A stretch of 64,000 bases of DNA from Craterostigma plantagineum (taxonomy: Eukaryota > Streptophyta > Magnoliopsida > Lamiales > Linderniaceae). Numbering within the stretch: the first letter of the stretch is position 1; each line of letters opens with the position of its first letter. The DNA lies in the NCBI GenBank assembly GCA_027422505.1, contig JAPQWV010000017.1, positions 11,843,501 to 11,907,500 of the forward strand, read 5' to 3'. Below are positions 21,051 through 30,904 of this stretch, piece after piece. A program made the position numbers and the translations under genes. The notes beneath the pieces are model-generated. The model saw only the letters and a program-made list of their open reading frames with translations, was not told the DNA's origin and ran no database searches.

Positions 21051-21188
21051 GAAAAACTCCCCCTAGATACAATGCCTATCGAGCATCTAAAAAAATGATT
21101 GAATGAATTCACTAACTCCCCCTCGATGCATGGATATAGTATTTTTCTCCCCCTCGATGTAGTGCCATCAGCATTGGCGCTACATCGA
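21051..21188 (-). other. Internal polypurine-tract cluster with upstream hairpin
   Basis: Reading the minus strand after RNase H: a hairpin (21188-21154; 13-base arms TCGATGTAG.GCC, one mismatch, 9-base loop), immediately followed by GGGGGAGAA (21153-21145), then CGAGGGGGAGTT (about 21125-21114), then CTAGGGGGAGTTTTTC (21066-21051). Each resembles the true PPT at 15483-15494 but lies 5.6 kb upstream of the LTR. They may be fossil 3' PPTs or extra plus-strand priming sites. Confidence 0.75.
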
Positions 21189-21354
21189 CTTATTGAACAC
21201 AGAAAAATTTATTGAAAGACAGAAAGTAATTAAAAAGGAGAAAAAAAATAGAGATCTTATTAACTAATTAACATAATAAACACGCACAGAATAAGAGAGA
21301 AGGAAAAACATAGCAAATAGATAAATAGTGAACTGTAGGAAGGCATAATCGAAA

Positions 21355-21882
21355 TTAAAAATTGAGGTTCAACATTCCCAACTTTGCAACTAAGAATTGG
21401 AAGCGTTTTTCATCCAATGCTTTTGTAAGCAAATCGGCTAGTTGAATCTCTGTATTGACAAAATACATTTCTATTATGCCTCTTTCTACGTGGTCCTTTA
21501 TGAAGTGATATCGAAGATCTATGTGCTTAGTGCGTGAGTCAGGGTTACATGTAATTGCGATAGCACTCTTGGAATCACAGTAAATAGGAATTCTATTTAG
21601 ATCAAACCCGTAGTCCCGTAGTTGAGTTCTGATCCACAAAATTTGGGAGCAGCAACTTGCTGCAGCAACGTATTCTGCTTCCGCCGTGGAAGTTGACACA
21701 CAATTTTGTTTCTTCGAGGCCCAACATACAAGCTTGTCACCTAGGAATTGGATGTGTCCAGAAGTGCTTCTTCTGTCTAGTCTGCAACCTGCAAAGTCTG
21801 CGTCAGAATACCCTATTAGTTTCATATTTGAGTTCTTAGGATACCACAGTCCAAGGTCTGGTGTTCCTTTCAGATATTTCAA
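21355..21882 (-). CDS. Copia pol: RNase H
   Basis: The 175-codon frame begins in the RT-RNase H connection (MKYLKGTPDLGLWY) and has all the Copia RNase H landmarks: GYSDADFAGCRLDRRSTSG, STAEAEYVAAASC, IYCDSKSAI and KHIDLRYHFIKD, ending in LLTKAL. The acidic catalytic residues (DAD, AEAE, CDS) are kept. It removes the RNA strand during reverse transcription. The stop at 21355 marks the end of Pol. A frameshift separates it from RT. Confidence 0.9.
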   Translation of the reverse strand: MKYLKGTPDLGLWYPKNSNMKLIGYSDADFAGCRLDRRSTSGHIQFLGDKLVCWASKKQNCVSTSTAEAEYVAAASCCSQILWIRTQLRDYGFDLNRIPIYCDSKSAIAITCNPDSRTKHIDLRYHFIKDHVERGIIEMYFVNTEIQLADLLTKALDEKRFQFLVAKLGMLNLNF

Positions 21883-22800
21883 GATTCTTTTGACAGCATG
21901 AAGATGCGACTCCTTGGGGTTAGCTTGAAATCGAGCGCAGAGGCATGTAGAGAATAAGATGTCTGGTCGACTGGCTGTAAGGTAAAGCAGTGATCCAATG
22001 ATCCCTCTAAATGAGTAACATCGATAGGTTCACCTAAGTGTTCTGCATCGAGGGAGCATGAGGTGGACATTGGAGTGCTTGATGATTTGCTCTTGTCGAT
22101 CCCATATTTTCTGAGAATATCGTGGATGTACTTTGATTGATTAATAAAAATCCCATCCTGAAGTTGTTTGATTTGTAATCCGAGGAAGAATGACATTTCT
22201 CCCATCATACTCATTTCAAATTGTGATTGCATCAGAATGCTAAATTCTTCACAAAGTTTAGGATTAGTAGAGCCAAAAATAATATCATCCACGTAGATTT
22301 GCACAAGCATGATATCAGAACCATCTTTCTTTACGAACAAAGTAGTGTCAATTTTCCCTTTCGTGAAACCTGAGGAGATAAGAAGTCGGATAGCACATCA
22401 TACCAGGCCCTTGGAGCTTGTTTAAGTCCGTACAATGATTTGTCGAGTTTGTAAACAAAGTCGGGATGGTCAGCATTGAGAAATCCGTCTGGCTGTGACA
22501 CATACACTTCTTCTTTCAGAATTCCGTTCAAGAAGGCTGTTTTTACGTCCATTTGATAGACAGTCTTTGTGTGATGCGTATGCAAGAAATAATCTAATAG
22601 CTTCGATTCTGGCTACAGGGGCAAACGTTTCATCGTAATCAATTCCTTCCTGTTGATTATATCCCTTAGCAACGAACCTGGCTTTGTTTCGAACTACAAC
22701 ACCATCTTCATCCTTTTTGTTTTTAAATACCCACTTTGTTCCGATCACAGTCTTCCCTTTTGGACGAGGAACTAAGTTCCATACTTTGAGAGTTCGAATT
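21879..22800 (-). pseudogene. Copia pol: reverse transcriptase (frameshifted)
   Basis: Three overlapping minus-strand frames together give one Copia RT: 22748-22470 ([48 protein letters not shown]), 22585-22331 ([31 protein letters not shown]) and 22340-21879 (the catalytic box YVDDIIFGSTN and FFLGLQIKQ). The catalytic YVDD is intact, but at least two frameshifts (about 22560 and 22340) prevent a continuous product. Confidence 0.88.
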
Positions 22801-23430
22801 AATTAATCTCTTCTTGCATAGCCACTATCCAGTGAGGATCCCGTAGTGCGTCAACTACTCGTTTAGGTTCTGTTTGGCTCAAGAAACATGTGAAATTACA
22901 TTCATTTGAATGTGATCTAGTCGTTACTCCTGTATTGGGATCTCCTATTATTTGATCTGTAGGATGATGTCGGACCCATTTCATTTCGTGGGGTAAGGTC
23001 GTTTCGTCTATTTAGGATTCCTCACTTAGTGGATAGTCGATTGCAGATGCGGTAGTGTTGCTTGCTGAAGTTGAAGAGGAGGCCTCTGTCTGCGTTGTCG
23101 TCAAAGTTGCTGGGGTCGAGGCTTCTGCATCTGAGGGAGGAATTGTCTGGTTAGGAATAGGTTCAGGATCACGAGTTGACGAACTAGGACTGGATTCAGT
23201 ATTCGGAAAAGGATCGATGGATGGTCTTGTCTGATTTTGAGAGATATATATATGTTCAAAAAGGAGATCCAGATCCAGTTCCTCTTGAGCTCGTTGAGTG
23301 AAGCACGTGGGGTTGCTTTGTCTAGAATTGTCAGTTGCTTGTTGATCTGGCTTCAAACTTCCTTTGTCCGATCTCGGTTCTGAAGAATTCCGTTCAGAGG
23401 CATCTCTCGAACACTCTCCTTCTTCTGTAT
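22801..23430 (-). pseudogene. Copia pol: linker between integrase and RT
   Basis: Frames 23356-23012 and 22984-22799 are rich in Ser, Pro and Thr (for example PNTESSPSSSTRDPEPIP) and then turn into the conserved start of the RT region (KWVRHHPTDQIIGD..GVTTRSH..CNFTCFLSQTEPKRV, DPHWIVAMQEE). Such low-complexity linkers are usual here. Stops separate the parts. Confidence 0.75.
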
Positions 23431-23539
23431 GAGAGTGAATAAAGTGTGGTGTTCTAGATACTTGTCACAAACTGCTATGTTCAGTAGAAAATTCGAGTCC
23501 TTCATCAAAGGTGACATTTATGATTTCAATGGTCATCCT

Positions 23540-24107
23540 TCAGTCTCTGAGAAATATCCTGTACGCCTTAGACAGTGCAGAGTAGCTTACGAAGATTCCT
23601 TCAGTTGCTTTTGGATCAAGCTTGGACTTGTCTTCGCGGTCGTTGGCGATGAAGCACTTGCATCCAAAAATTCGAAAATGGGCAACGTTGGGCAGTCTTC
23701 CGTTTATAAGTTCATAGGGCGTCTTACCAAATCTTAGATGAATGTTTGTGCGATTCTGCGTATAGCAAGCAGTATTCATTGCCTCAGCCCAAAGGAAATG
23801 AGGTAGTGATGACTGGATGATCATTGTTCGGGCAGCCTCTACGAGTGTTCGATTTCGCCTTCGACAACCCCATTTTGTTGAGGTGTATAGCAGAAAACTG
23901 TTGAGTAATCCCTATGGATTCGTAGAAGTCACTGAGCTGTTGATTCTTGAATTCTATTCCATTGTCTGATTTAACTATTTTAACACTACTCTGGAGTAGG
24001 TTCTGTGTTGTTCTGATTAGATTTGGAATATGTTCGACTGTCTCTGATTTAGTTCGTAAGAAGCGTACCCAAGTATATCTGGAAAAGTCGTCGACGATAA
24101 CCAGCAT
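23540..24107 (-). pseudogene. Copia pol: integrase catalytic core (frameshifted)
   Basis: The frame 24107-23784 has VDDFSRYTWVRFLRTKSE and IVKSDNGIEFKN (second catalytic Asp) and shifts frame near 23870, just where the QNGVVEGRNRT-type motif with the catalytic Glu is expected. It continues in 23824-23540 as SLPHFLWAEAMNTACYTQNR and FGKTPYELINGRLPN, FGCKCF. The first Asp lies in the upstream frame (LLHMDLCGPM, before 24130). The core is typical of Copia. Confidence 0.85.
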
Positions 24108-24129
24108 ATACCGCTTTCCACTTATGCTT

Positions 24130-24513
24130 TCAGTTTCTCATCGGGCCACACAGATCCATGTGTAAGAGCTCTAGAGGATGTTGAGTGGATGCTGTGTGTT
24201 TTGTAGGATGTGAAGCTCTCTTCATTTTTCCTTTCTCACAAGCAGAGCACATATGCTCTTTTTGGTACTTCAGTGATGGTAGTCCAATAGCCAAGTTGTT
24301 GGTTGACAGCTTGTTGAGGGTCTTGAAGTTAAGATGAGATAACCGCTGGTGCCATAAGTCATTTTGAGTTGAATTTGCTTTGGAGATTAGGCAGATATCA
24401 GTCTTTGGTTTGACAGTTCTAATATCAATGGTGTAAAGATTTGTCTTGCGAGTTCCAATAAGAAGTTCTTCGCCATTGACATTGAGAATTTTGCAAGTTT
24501 TCTTTAGAAACAC
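24130..24513 (-). CDS. Copia pol: integrase zinc-binding (GAG_pre-integrase) domain
   Basis: The 127-codon frame has the H-x4-H pair in WHQRLSHLNFKTL and the C-x2-C pair in HMCSACEKGKMKR, the HHCC zinc-binding domain that precedes the integrase core. It ends in LELLHMDLCGPMRN, which includes the first catalytic Asp. The frame then shifts. Confidence 0.85.
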   Translation of the reverse strand: MFLKKTCKILNVNGEELLIGTRKTNLYTIDIRTVKPKTDICLISKANSTQNDLWHQRLSHLNFKTLNKLSTNNLAIGLPSLKYQKEHMCSACEKGKMKRASHPTKHTASTQHPLELLHMDLCGPMRN

Positions 24514-24633
24514 AACTTGGTGTCCTAAATCACTGAACTGTCCTATTGATAAGAGGTTGTGTGTCAGTCCTTCAACATACGAGACTTGTTTAATTGTGAG
24601 TCGATTGCATATGAGATCGCCATAACCAAGGAT

Positions 24634-24879
24634 TCAGGCTCCATTGCTATTACCAAAGTGTACCAGTCCTCCTGGTCTATCAACGTAGTTGCTCAATAGT
24701 TCCTTTGTCCCAGTCATGTGTGTGGAGCAACCAGAATCTAAGTACCACACATGAAGGGCCTGCAAAATAAAACTAGAGGGTTTTAGGTACCCATTGAAAT
24801 ATGGGTCCACCTCTATTATGTTTATTAGTCCGTTTAGATTCCCTTGATTTGCCATTGTTAGTGGATGACACAGAGTCAC
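24634..24879 (-). CDS. Copia pol: aspartic protease region
   Basis: The frame contains ALHVWYLDSGCSTHMTGTKE, where DSG is the catalytic aspartic protease motif, followed by LVHFGNSNGA, a typical substrate-flap region. It directly follows the end of Gag (QWVPKTL at 24773), overlapping it in another frame. The protease processes the Gag-Pol polyprotein. The frame stops early (24634) by mutation. Confidence 0.8.
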   Translation of the reverse strand: MTLCHPLTMANQGNLNGLINIIEVDPYFNGYLKPSSFILQALHVWYLDSGCSTHMTGTKELLSNYVDRPGGLVHFGNSNGA

Positions 24880-26045
24880 TAATTGTTTCTAGGGTTGGGG
24901 TTTGTTTTCCTGCAGTCCAAAGCTTTGGAACCCATTTGTGCTCTATTAAGGGTCTCTTTGTCTTAAGTTTAGACATGTTTTTTTTTGTTTTAGCAGGTCT
25001 GACAGGTTCTTTGATAGCTTTTAGTTTTGATTCGTCTCTTGGCTTTGTAATATTGTTTTTAGGAATTGTTTTGTGAGTTTGCTTGGTGACATGATCATGC
25101 ACGGAAAACTTTGAAGATAGTTTTTTCGGTACATGGCAAAATAAAGAAGGTACAAAAGTTTTGGAAGGAAAATACTCAATGACAAAAGGTGTATTGAGAT
25201 CACTATTCTCCTTCAAGAAATCTTCCTTTTTAACCCATACTTGCCCCTTCAATGGCTCTTTTGTGGGTCTTGAAAATTTCAATGTATTAGTGCAGGAAAT
25301 TTTGTTATTTGTGTGTAATCTTAGTTTTTCTTTAAGTGAAGATATTTCCTGAAGAAGTTTCTGCCTTTCTTTATCAAATGACTTCCTCTCGCTTTCGATA
25401 GTGGAGTGAAAGTCACTGATTTTCTTTATGCAATCAGGCATATATCCTATTGCATATGTAACCATCGGTGCCATATTTTCCGAAACACCTGGGGTTTCTC
25501 CTTCATTTGGACGAGAAATATCTGACTCAAATTCAGTTATTGCTGGACAACTTCTCTCCTTATAACTATCATTTAGTTCTGTGTAGTTAAAAGATGTTTG
25601 AGTTTTACTGTGTGTTGATGTCTCATTTTCACTGACGAAAGGCATGAGATTTGCCAGGCAACCTGTCTGCATAAATTTGAGATCATATAGATATGGTGAA
25701 CTTGATATGCCTTGTTTTAACTTATATGGGTTTTCAAAACCTAGTCCTTTATAGGGATTATAAAAATCAATGTTAGCTGGTTTGTTCAAGAAGATCGTTT
25801 GTTCTGACTGATCTCGTCGGGTTAAAAGGTCCTCCAATTTTTTTATTTTGGAGTACAGTTTTTCCCGTTCTTTACTTAGTAAGTCATATTTAATTGTAGC
25901 GTCCATTGCCTGATCTCTATGAGATTTCATTTCCTTTTCTAAATCCTTGGCTTTAGCTTCGGATTTTTGCACTTGTATTTCCAGCTTAGCAATTTTTTCA
26001 TTTGCTACAATTACACGATTCTTCTCACATGCATAATCATCTAAA
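24773..26045 (-). CDS. Copia Gag, long coiled-coil extension
   Basis: About 400 residues lie between the zinc knuckle and the protease, far more than in most Copia Gags. The first 60 residues are a strong coiled coil (IAKLEIQVQKSEAKAKDLEK region), then FLNKPANIDFYNPYKGLGF, then a second coiled coil (ERKSFDKERQKLLQEISSLK), then a basic tail ending GGPIFQWVPKTL. The same layout is found at 61200-62150 and 39417-39021 in another Copia family, with FLNQPKDIEFYP and LEKEREDFEAEKK motifs. The role is unknown; oligomerisation of Gag is an inference from the coiled coils. The start is uncertain because a frameshift lies at about 26045. Confidence 0.75.
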
Positions 26046-26046
26046 C

Positions 26047-26454
26047 TTATCCAATACTACTCTTCTCTAAGTTAGCTTCTAGTTCCTTGATTTTCCTTTT
26101 CCCCAATTTGTTAGATTTATATAAGGATAAAAATTCATTTTTCATCTTAAGTAAAGAATCATAATCTGCTTCACTTACCTCCACCATGTCTGAACTGTTA
26201 GAGGTTTCCCTGCCTGACTCGCTTCCTTCAGCTCCAGCTCCATCTTCTTCGTCATCCAGCTTGGCCATCAGTGCCACGTTCTCATTCTCGCTGTCTGAGG
26301 TATCTTCAAGCCAATGGTCCTCTTCTGCCATTAAGACCAGTCCTTTTTCTTTTTGTTCAGCTAATTGAACTTGTCCGCGGTAATAGTTAACATCCTTTTT
26401 CTTGGGCATTCTGCACTCTTTAGCAAAGTGTCCATTCTTTCCGCAGTTGAAGCA
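26047..26454 (-). CDS. Copia Gag: zinc knuckle and acidic region
   Basis: The minus strand at 26454-26413 encodes CFNCGKNGHFAKEC, a perfect C-x2-C-x4-H-x4-C zinc knuckle (nucleocapsid), preceded by a frameshift at about 26480. After it come KKKDVNYYRGQVQLAEQKEK, EEDHWLEDTSDSEN and a very acidic stretch. The other Copia family at 60903-61172 has the closely similar CFNCGKPGHYAREC followed by DHWLEDTSSSDEEN. The zinc knuckle binds the genomic RNA. Confidence 0.85.
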   Translation of the reverse strand, partial: CFNCGKNGHFAKECRMPKKKDVNYYRGQVQLAEQKEKGLVLMAEEDHWLEDTSDSENENVALMAKLDDEEDGAGAEGSESGRETSNSSDMVEVSEADYDSLLKMKNEFLSLYKSNKLGKRKIKELEANLEKSSIG

Positions 26455-27437
26455 TTTGCCGCCTTGATGGGGAGTTTCAGAGTTGTTTTCCTCATCTTGA
26501 GTCTTTTCTTTAGAGTTGGAGGAGGTTCTTTCTTCTGCACAAAATTCGAGACCAGAGCGAGTTGCTTAGCAAGATCCTTGAGGGTAATCTCCTGGTCTCC
26601 ATGTTTAGTAAGATCCTTGGATTCGTCATCAGAATCAGAGTCTCCTCCCTCCTTAACTTGTGATGACTGGATAATTTCTTTGTCCTTGGATTGTTTTCTT
26701 GATGATCGTTCAGTCATAAGAGCCAGTGAGTCGCTTCCTATTGATTTGATTTCCTCCCTTCGTTTCTCCACGTGATTGGAATGTTGATTGAGGTAGTCAA
26801 ATAATGTATGAATGCTAACTTTGGTTAGGTCGTTCATTTGTCTAATCATAATTGCAGTAGCCTCCCATTGTGGATGAAGTGATCCTAAGAATTTGATATT
26901 GATCTCCATTACGCTTTTTGTGACTCCATTCATCTTTAGCTCGTTTAGAAGAACAAGAAATCGATGAAAGGTTTCTTGGAGAGTTTCTCCTTTGTTAGCA
27001 TGAAAGCGGTCATATGAGATGAGTGTGTTCGCCATTCTTGCCATTGTATTGGCTTCTATCCCCTACATCATAATTCGAAGAGCATCCCACATTTCTTTTG
27101 CGCTATCACCACATTCGAGTTGCATCAAAATTTCATTGGGAATGGCTTGCATCATGTATGATTTCGCCACTTTGTCTGCCTTTAGTCGCAGTTTTTCTTC
27201 ATCACTGCATTGATCAGCAGTTTTGAAGATCCTCTGTTCCTCTCTTGCAGAAGTGGTGTCAGTAGTGGCAGGAATTATGGTCCAATACTGTGTAGGTCCA
27301 TTGTAAATAAATTCCAGCAGGTTCTCATAATTGTCATTGCTTTCTATGAAGTTGATGAATCTTCTCTTCCAGACTACGTATTCTCCATGTCGGATGATGG
27401 GAGGTCTAACATCATTTCCCATGCTGAAAGAGTCCAT
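26361..27437 (-). pseudogene. Copia Gag: capsid region (one stop, one frameshift)
   Basis: The frame starts with MDSFSMGNDVRPPIIRHGEY then VWKRRFINFIESND, the N-terminal Gag signature of many Copia elements, runs to a single in-frame stop at 27063, and resumes in the same frame (27044-26361) with MARMANTLISYDRF, KGETLQETFHRFLVLLNELK and LKDLAKQLALVS. It then loses the frame before the zinc knuckle. The capsid region forms the virus-like particle. One nonsense mutation and one frameshift are the only lesions I see, in line with the low LTR divergence. Confidence 0.85.
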
Positions 27438-28445
27438 TGCTTGTGTTTTGGATATGATCGTTAACGTGTAATGTGAGGAAAGTTGGAATTGAATTGTGAA
27501 TTTTGGTCAATATCAAATTTAGAATTGATTTTGAAATATATGGGTATGTTTCGCAAGAGTGGATAGTACTAAGAGTTTGCGAATTGAGGAAGTGATTTGT
27601 TACTTTGCGAATTGATGTGTGAGTTCGAAAAGTTATCGCTTCACGGGTTAATGAGAAGATTCGCAAACTATCTTGATTCGCGAAGTGAGCAGAGTTTGCA
27701 AAGTGCTATTTGAGTTCGCAAATTGACCTGAATCCGCGAAGTAGTAGCAAGTTCGCAATGAGTCAAGAGGTCGCAAAGTGTTTCGGATTTGCGAAGTAGA
27801 CAAGAGTTTGCAAAGTGCTATCTGAGTTCGCAAATTGACCTGAATCCGCGAAGTAGTAGCAAGTTCGCAATGAGTTAAGAGGTCGCAAAGTGTTTTGGAT
27901 TCGCGAAGTAGACAAGAGTTCGCAAAAACCTGATTTTGCTAGTTGATAATTAAATCCGTGAAGTGACGAAGAACCTGAGACGTTGATCTTCGAAAATCTG
28001 TCGGCTTGGTAACGTCGAACCCGCAAAGTAGAACTTTGCGAAGTGTCGATGCACAAACTTGAAAACCAGCAAACCAAGTATGGAAACTTAGAATCGCAAA
28101 GTAGTCTTGTGAGATGAATGAGCCGCGAAATCAAAAGGAATCCTTGAGTTTGCTAACCTAGTTCCCAAAAATAATTCTGTTCGCAAACTCAAGAACAGAC
28201 TGAAGGACAGGGCTGTGCTTCAAATGTTTTAGACAGAAATCCAACAAATCTGATACAACCTCCACGAAGACCAATTTGACGACTCAGAACTGATAGTACA
28301 CAAACTTGCCTTAACAAACAGAGTATCTCCGAGAATGGCTTATACACATGAGTCTGAGCTTTGTGACCGAGGATGACTACCACGCAAGAGCTCAAACTGC
28401 TTAATACTTAAAAGCTTGAAATGAAGTTTCCTCACCTACACGCTT
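27438..28445 (-). repeat. Copia 5' leader with TTCGC(A/G)AA array and 112-bp tandem repeat
   Basis: This is the untranslated leader between primer-binding site and Gag. From 27540 to 28190 it is full of TTCGCGAA, TTTGCGAA, TTCGCAAA and CCGCGAAGT motifs. 27692-27803 and 27804-27915 are a direct tandem repeat of 112 bases with a few differences. Such motifs could give the leader RNA many self-complementary loops. Confidence 0.8.
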
Positions 28446-28457
28446 GCTCTGATACCA
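28446..28457 (-). other. Primer-binding site, initiator tRNA-Met type
   Basis: The minus strand reads TGGTATCAGAGC two bases after the LTR end at 28460. This is complementary to the 3' end of plant initiator tRNA-Met, the usual primer for Copia elements. Confidence 0.92.
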
Positions 28458-28459
28458 CT

Positions 28460-28754
28460 TGTAACTCCAGATTATCCAAGAACACTTCAACGGATTAAAC
28501 CTTCTTAGAATGTAAATAGTGTACTTTAGAGGTTTAGTGTTGAATACGTGAGATTGTGCAAATGGAAACTTAGATTAATGAGTGTTAGGGTTTAAGCTTA
28601 AATACCTTGTGAGGTATTTAAGCCCATTGGGCCCCTAACAAGCCCATTACAAATACAACCCAATAACATAAAGTAAAACATCTATAAAATACATTGTAAA
28701 GAAATTACAAGACTTAGAATAAATATTTTGGACACTTCTAAAATATAGCTAACA
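28460..28754 (-). repeat. 5' LTR of the Copia element
   Basis: Same length and ends as 15188-15482. The TTAAATACC-6-GGTATTTAA inverted repeat is at 28598-28621. It differs from the 3' LTR at about 8 positions by eye. Confidence 0.92.
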
Positions 28755-28759
28755 CTTTG

Positions 28760-29975
28760 ATTTTTTTCCAACATCAAAGTAGTCTTCGATGTGAACCCAT
28801 ATTCATGCAAAATCAGATTCTATAAGAAAAATTTAAAACTGCCTTACTTGTCAGAGGAGTAAAAAAAACCCGGTTGATTCGAAATTTGCTAGACATATCC
28901 TTGGGAATAATCCCCGATTCGTACGTCAAAGTTCATACTTCCCAATAGGATGAATTCTGCACCATGAAAATAATATCAACTTACTTCATGATATCTCATA
29001 TTTATAGCTCGTGGATAACATAATGTATACTCTGATCTTGTATGTCACAGTGGAAAAGATATAGGTCGAAAGAATATCCTTGAAACGGGATTTGTGCGTT
29101 GAAACTTCGCATGCTTCTTGCTCTCTTTAATATACTCATATGCCACTTGCAGAGCAGCTACAACGTTTTAAAACAATAAATAATAAGGGGGGATCATTAT
29201 TAATTTGTGAATCATATGCGGTTAAAAAGTTACCATAGCGTCGAGTAGATATATTTCCACTTCACAAAGCGCCTTGCTTCTTACCCAAACGATTTGGCTC
29301 TGGGTTGTTTATATTCAGGATATTATCTTCAACCTACATGTGCAAAAGGAGAAGCATCCATTAATTACAATACAAGATATAAGTAACTTCAAGTTATCCA
29401 AAGAAAACCATGCTGCATGATTTAACCATCTCATACGCAAGTCTTCTTTTTATAGCTAACGTTGCTTCAGTACAATCAATCGCCATCACAAGTTGAATAT
29501 CAACAACATTTTCGAGTGAGACATGTAGTGGGTGTCAGTCAAGGTTACATGATATACCTAAAAAAAATAAGCAATCAACCAATATATGGCATAGAGCTTC
29601 TAGACAAAGTAACCGTAGAACACAACTTGTAAGGTCCACACTAAAACCCATGGTACTGAACAACTTACAGATGATATGATAGGAAATGATGAAGCCAAAT
29701 CCCCTGAAAAACCATTACCTGATATCAATTAGGGAATTGTGGATATGTCAAACAACACAATCAAGGTAATTGCAAGCTTTTAGGTAATTGTCGACGCAGA
29801 GCTAACGATTCTGTAAAAGAGAGAAACACAGAAAACCATTAGCAATTAACAATAGGGTATGAAATCAAAAAAAACTTCATCTCGAAATGTACAAAAGGAA
29901 CAGGAAAAATTATAGGAAACCACGAACACTACCCAAAGAATTAGGGAAACTTGAAATCTTGTATTCGAGGACCCG
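28760..29975. other. Helitron interior, AT-rich, no gene seen
   Basis: AT-rich DNA resuming the Helitron after the Copia. No coding frame, RNA or boundary recognised. Short intron-like stretches may belong to the captured gene fragments further right. Confidence 0.45.
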
Positions 29976-29984
29976 CTAGTATCT

Positions 29985-30185
29985 GTTCTCCTCCATAGAA
30001 GAGTCGCTTAGAATAGGAATCCAGCGACGAATCTGCCATCTCTTACATAGCTTGGATCCGGAGGAACACATGAACCAAATAAGGTATAGATTGAAGAATA
30101 ATCTGATTGGAAATTCATAGAATTGATCGAACGGTTTCAAAAGTCGTGGGTGGAATAAATTGTCAGAGGGGGTTGGTTTTGATAG
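29985..30185 (-). repeat. Helitron internal duplication, copy 1
   Basis: It matches 30905-31100 closely ('gcgcttagaat.ggaatccagcgacgaatctgcc..tctcttacata' through 'gggtggaataaattgt'). In minus-strand order this copy follows the ORP-like fragment, and copy 2 precedes it. Confidence 0.85.
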
Positions 30186-30900
30186 CGCCTCATCCAAGAG
30201 ATGGGAATGCCCCAATTCCTCAATGCATTTTTGTAGAGATGATATTGGCTCAGTAAAGTACACGGGCAGACAAACTCGTTTGTATCGAAGAACTGAGGCT
30301 CATCTTTATCAGATGCTTCATCGAGCTCTTGTCTTTCAATATCATCGGATGATTCTGTAGCGCTAAATTCTGTAGAAATGGAAGCTTTTGAGCTCAACAT
30401 TTGAGCTTGCCTTACGAAACGATAACGTGAAATTCCAAATTGCTAAACCAGATATTCAATTGATAAACTACCGTAAAAGCCCAATAAAAATCCTCAATTG
30501 TTCAAATGTAAATTAAAAAGGTTAACGGGTATTTAACGATGTATTCCTCGGGCAAGATTTGTGCACCGATACTCACCATTAATCCCACCAGACCAGAACC
30601 TTCAGCTTCAGTATTTGAAGCCTGGAGAAAAATGGCCAATACACGACAGAAAATTAGAAACCCTGCTTTAAGAGAGAGTTCAAACAATCATTTTATCGAA
30701 CAGATTAACTGCAAAAGTCTCACCTCCAATTGCCTAAAAGTATCCAACAAATCAGATCGCTCCTTATACAGATCTGGAAACTGCCCTTGCACGCCGGAGA
30801 ACTCGAGAGCATTATCTGCTCGCAATCTCTAACCAGCCGTTCATCGATTCGTCCCTCGAGCAAGCGATTCTTCAACCTTTCAGTGGAAATCGACAAGTCC
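30170..30900 (-). pseudogene. Captured fragment of an oxysterol-binding protein-related (ORP) gene
   Basis: Minus-strand pieces in order: STERLKNRLLEGRIDERL then VRDCEQIML (about 30900-30815), after a one-base slip FSGVQGQFPDLYKERSDLL then DTFRQLE (to 30725), a GTGAGA donor-like site, a 15-codon exon ASNTEAEGSGLVGLM between AG and GTGAGT (about 30619-30575), then [20 protein letters not shown] and QFFDTNEF (about 30345-30270), joined directly to [15 protein letters not shown] and [13 protein letters not shown] (30265-30175). Plant ORPs have CEQIMLSEFS..LRQLE, an acidic FFDT motif, and PVYFNEPLSSLQKC at the start of the lipid-binding domain. Introns are kept, so capture was of genomic DNA. The part between FFDT and PVYF is missing. 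Not functional. Confidence 0.75.
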
Positions 30901-30904
30901 GTCC

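Larger units (their letters stand above)
15188..28754 (-). mobile_element. Complete Copia LTR retrotransposon with extra 3' ORF (13,567 bp)
   Basis: It is bounded by 295-bp LTRs (15188-15482 and 28460-28754) and flanked by CTTTG on both sides (15183-15187, 28755-28759). On the minus strand the order is LTR, primer-binding site, leader, Gag, protease, integrase, RT, RNase H, an internal PPT cluster, a long spacer, aORF, PPT, LTR. The integrase-before-RT order makes it Copia; the large ORF after RNase H recalls the SIRE/Maximus lineage, although the LTRs are short for that group. I count about 8 LTR mismatches by eye (roughly 3%), so it is the youngest large insertion here. All ORFs carry stops or frameshifts, so this copy is non-autonomous now. 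Confidence 0.92.
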
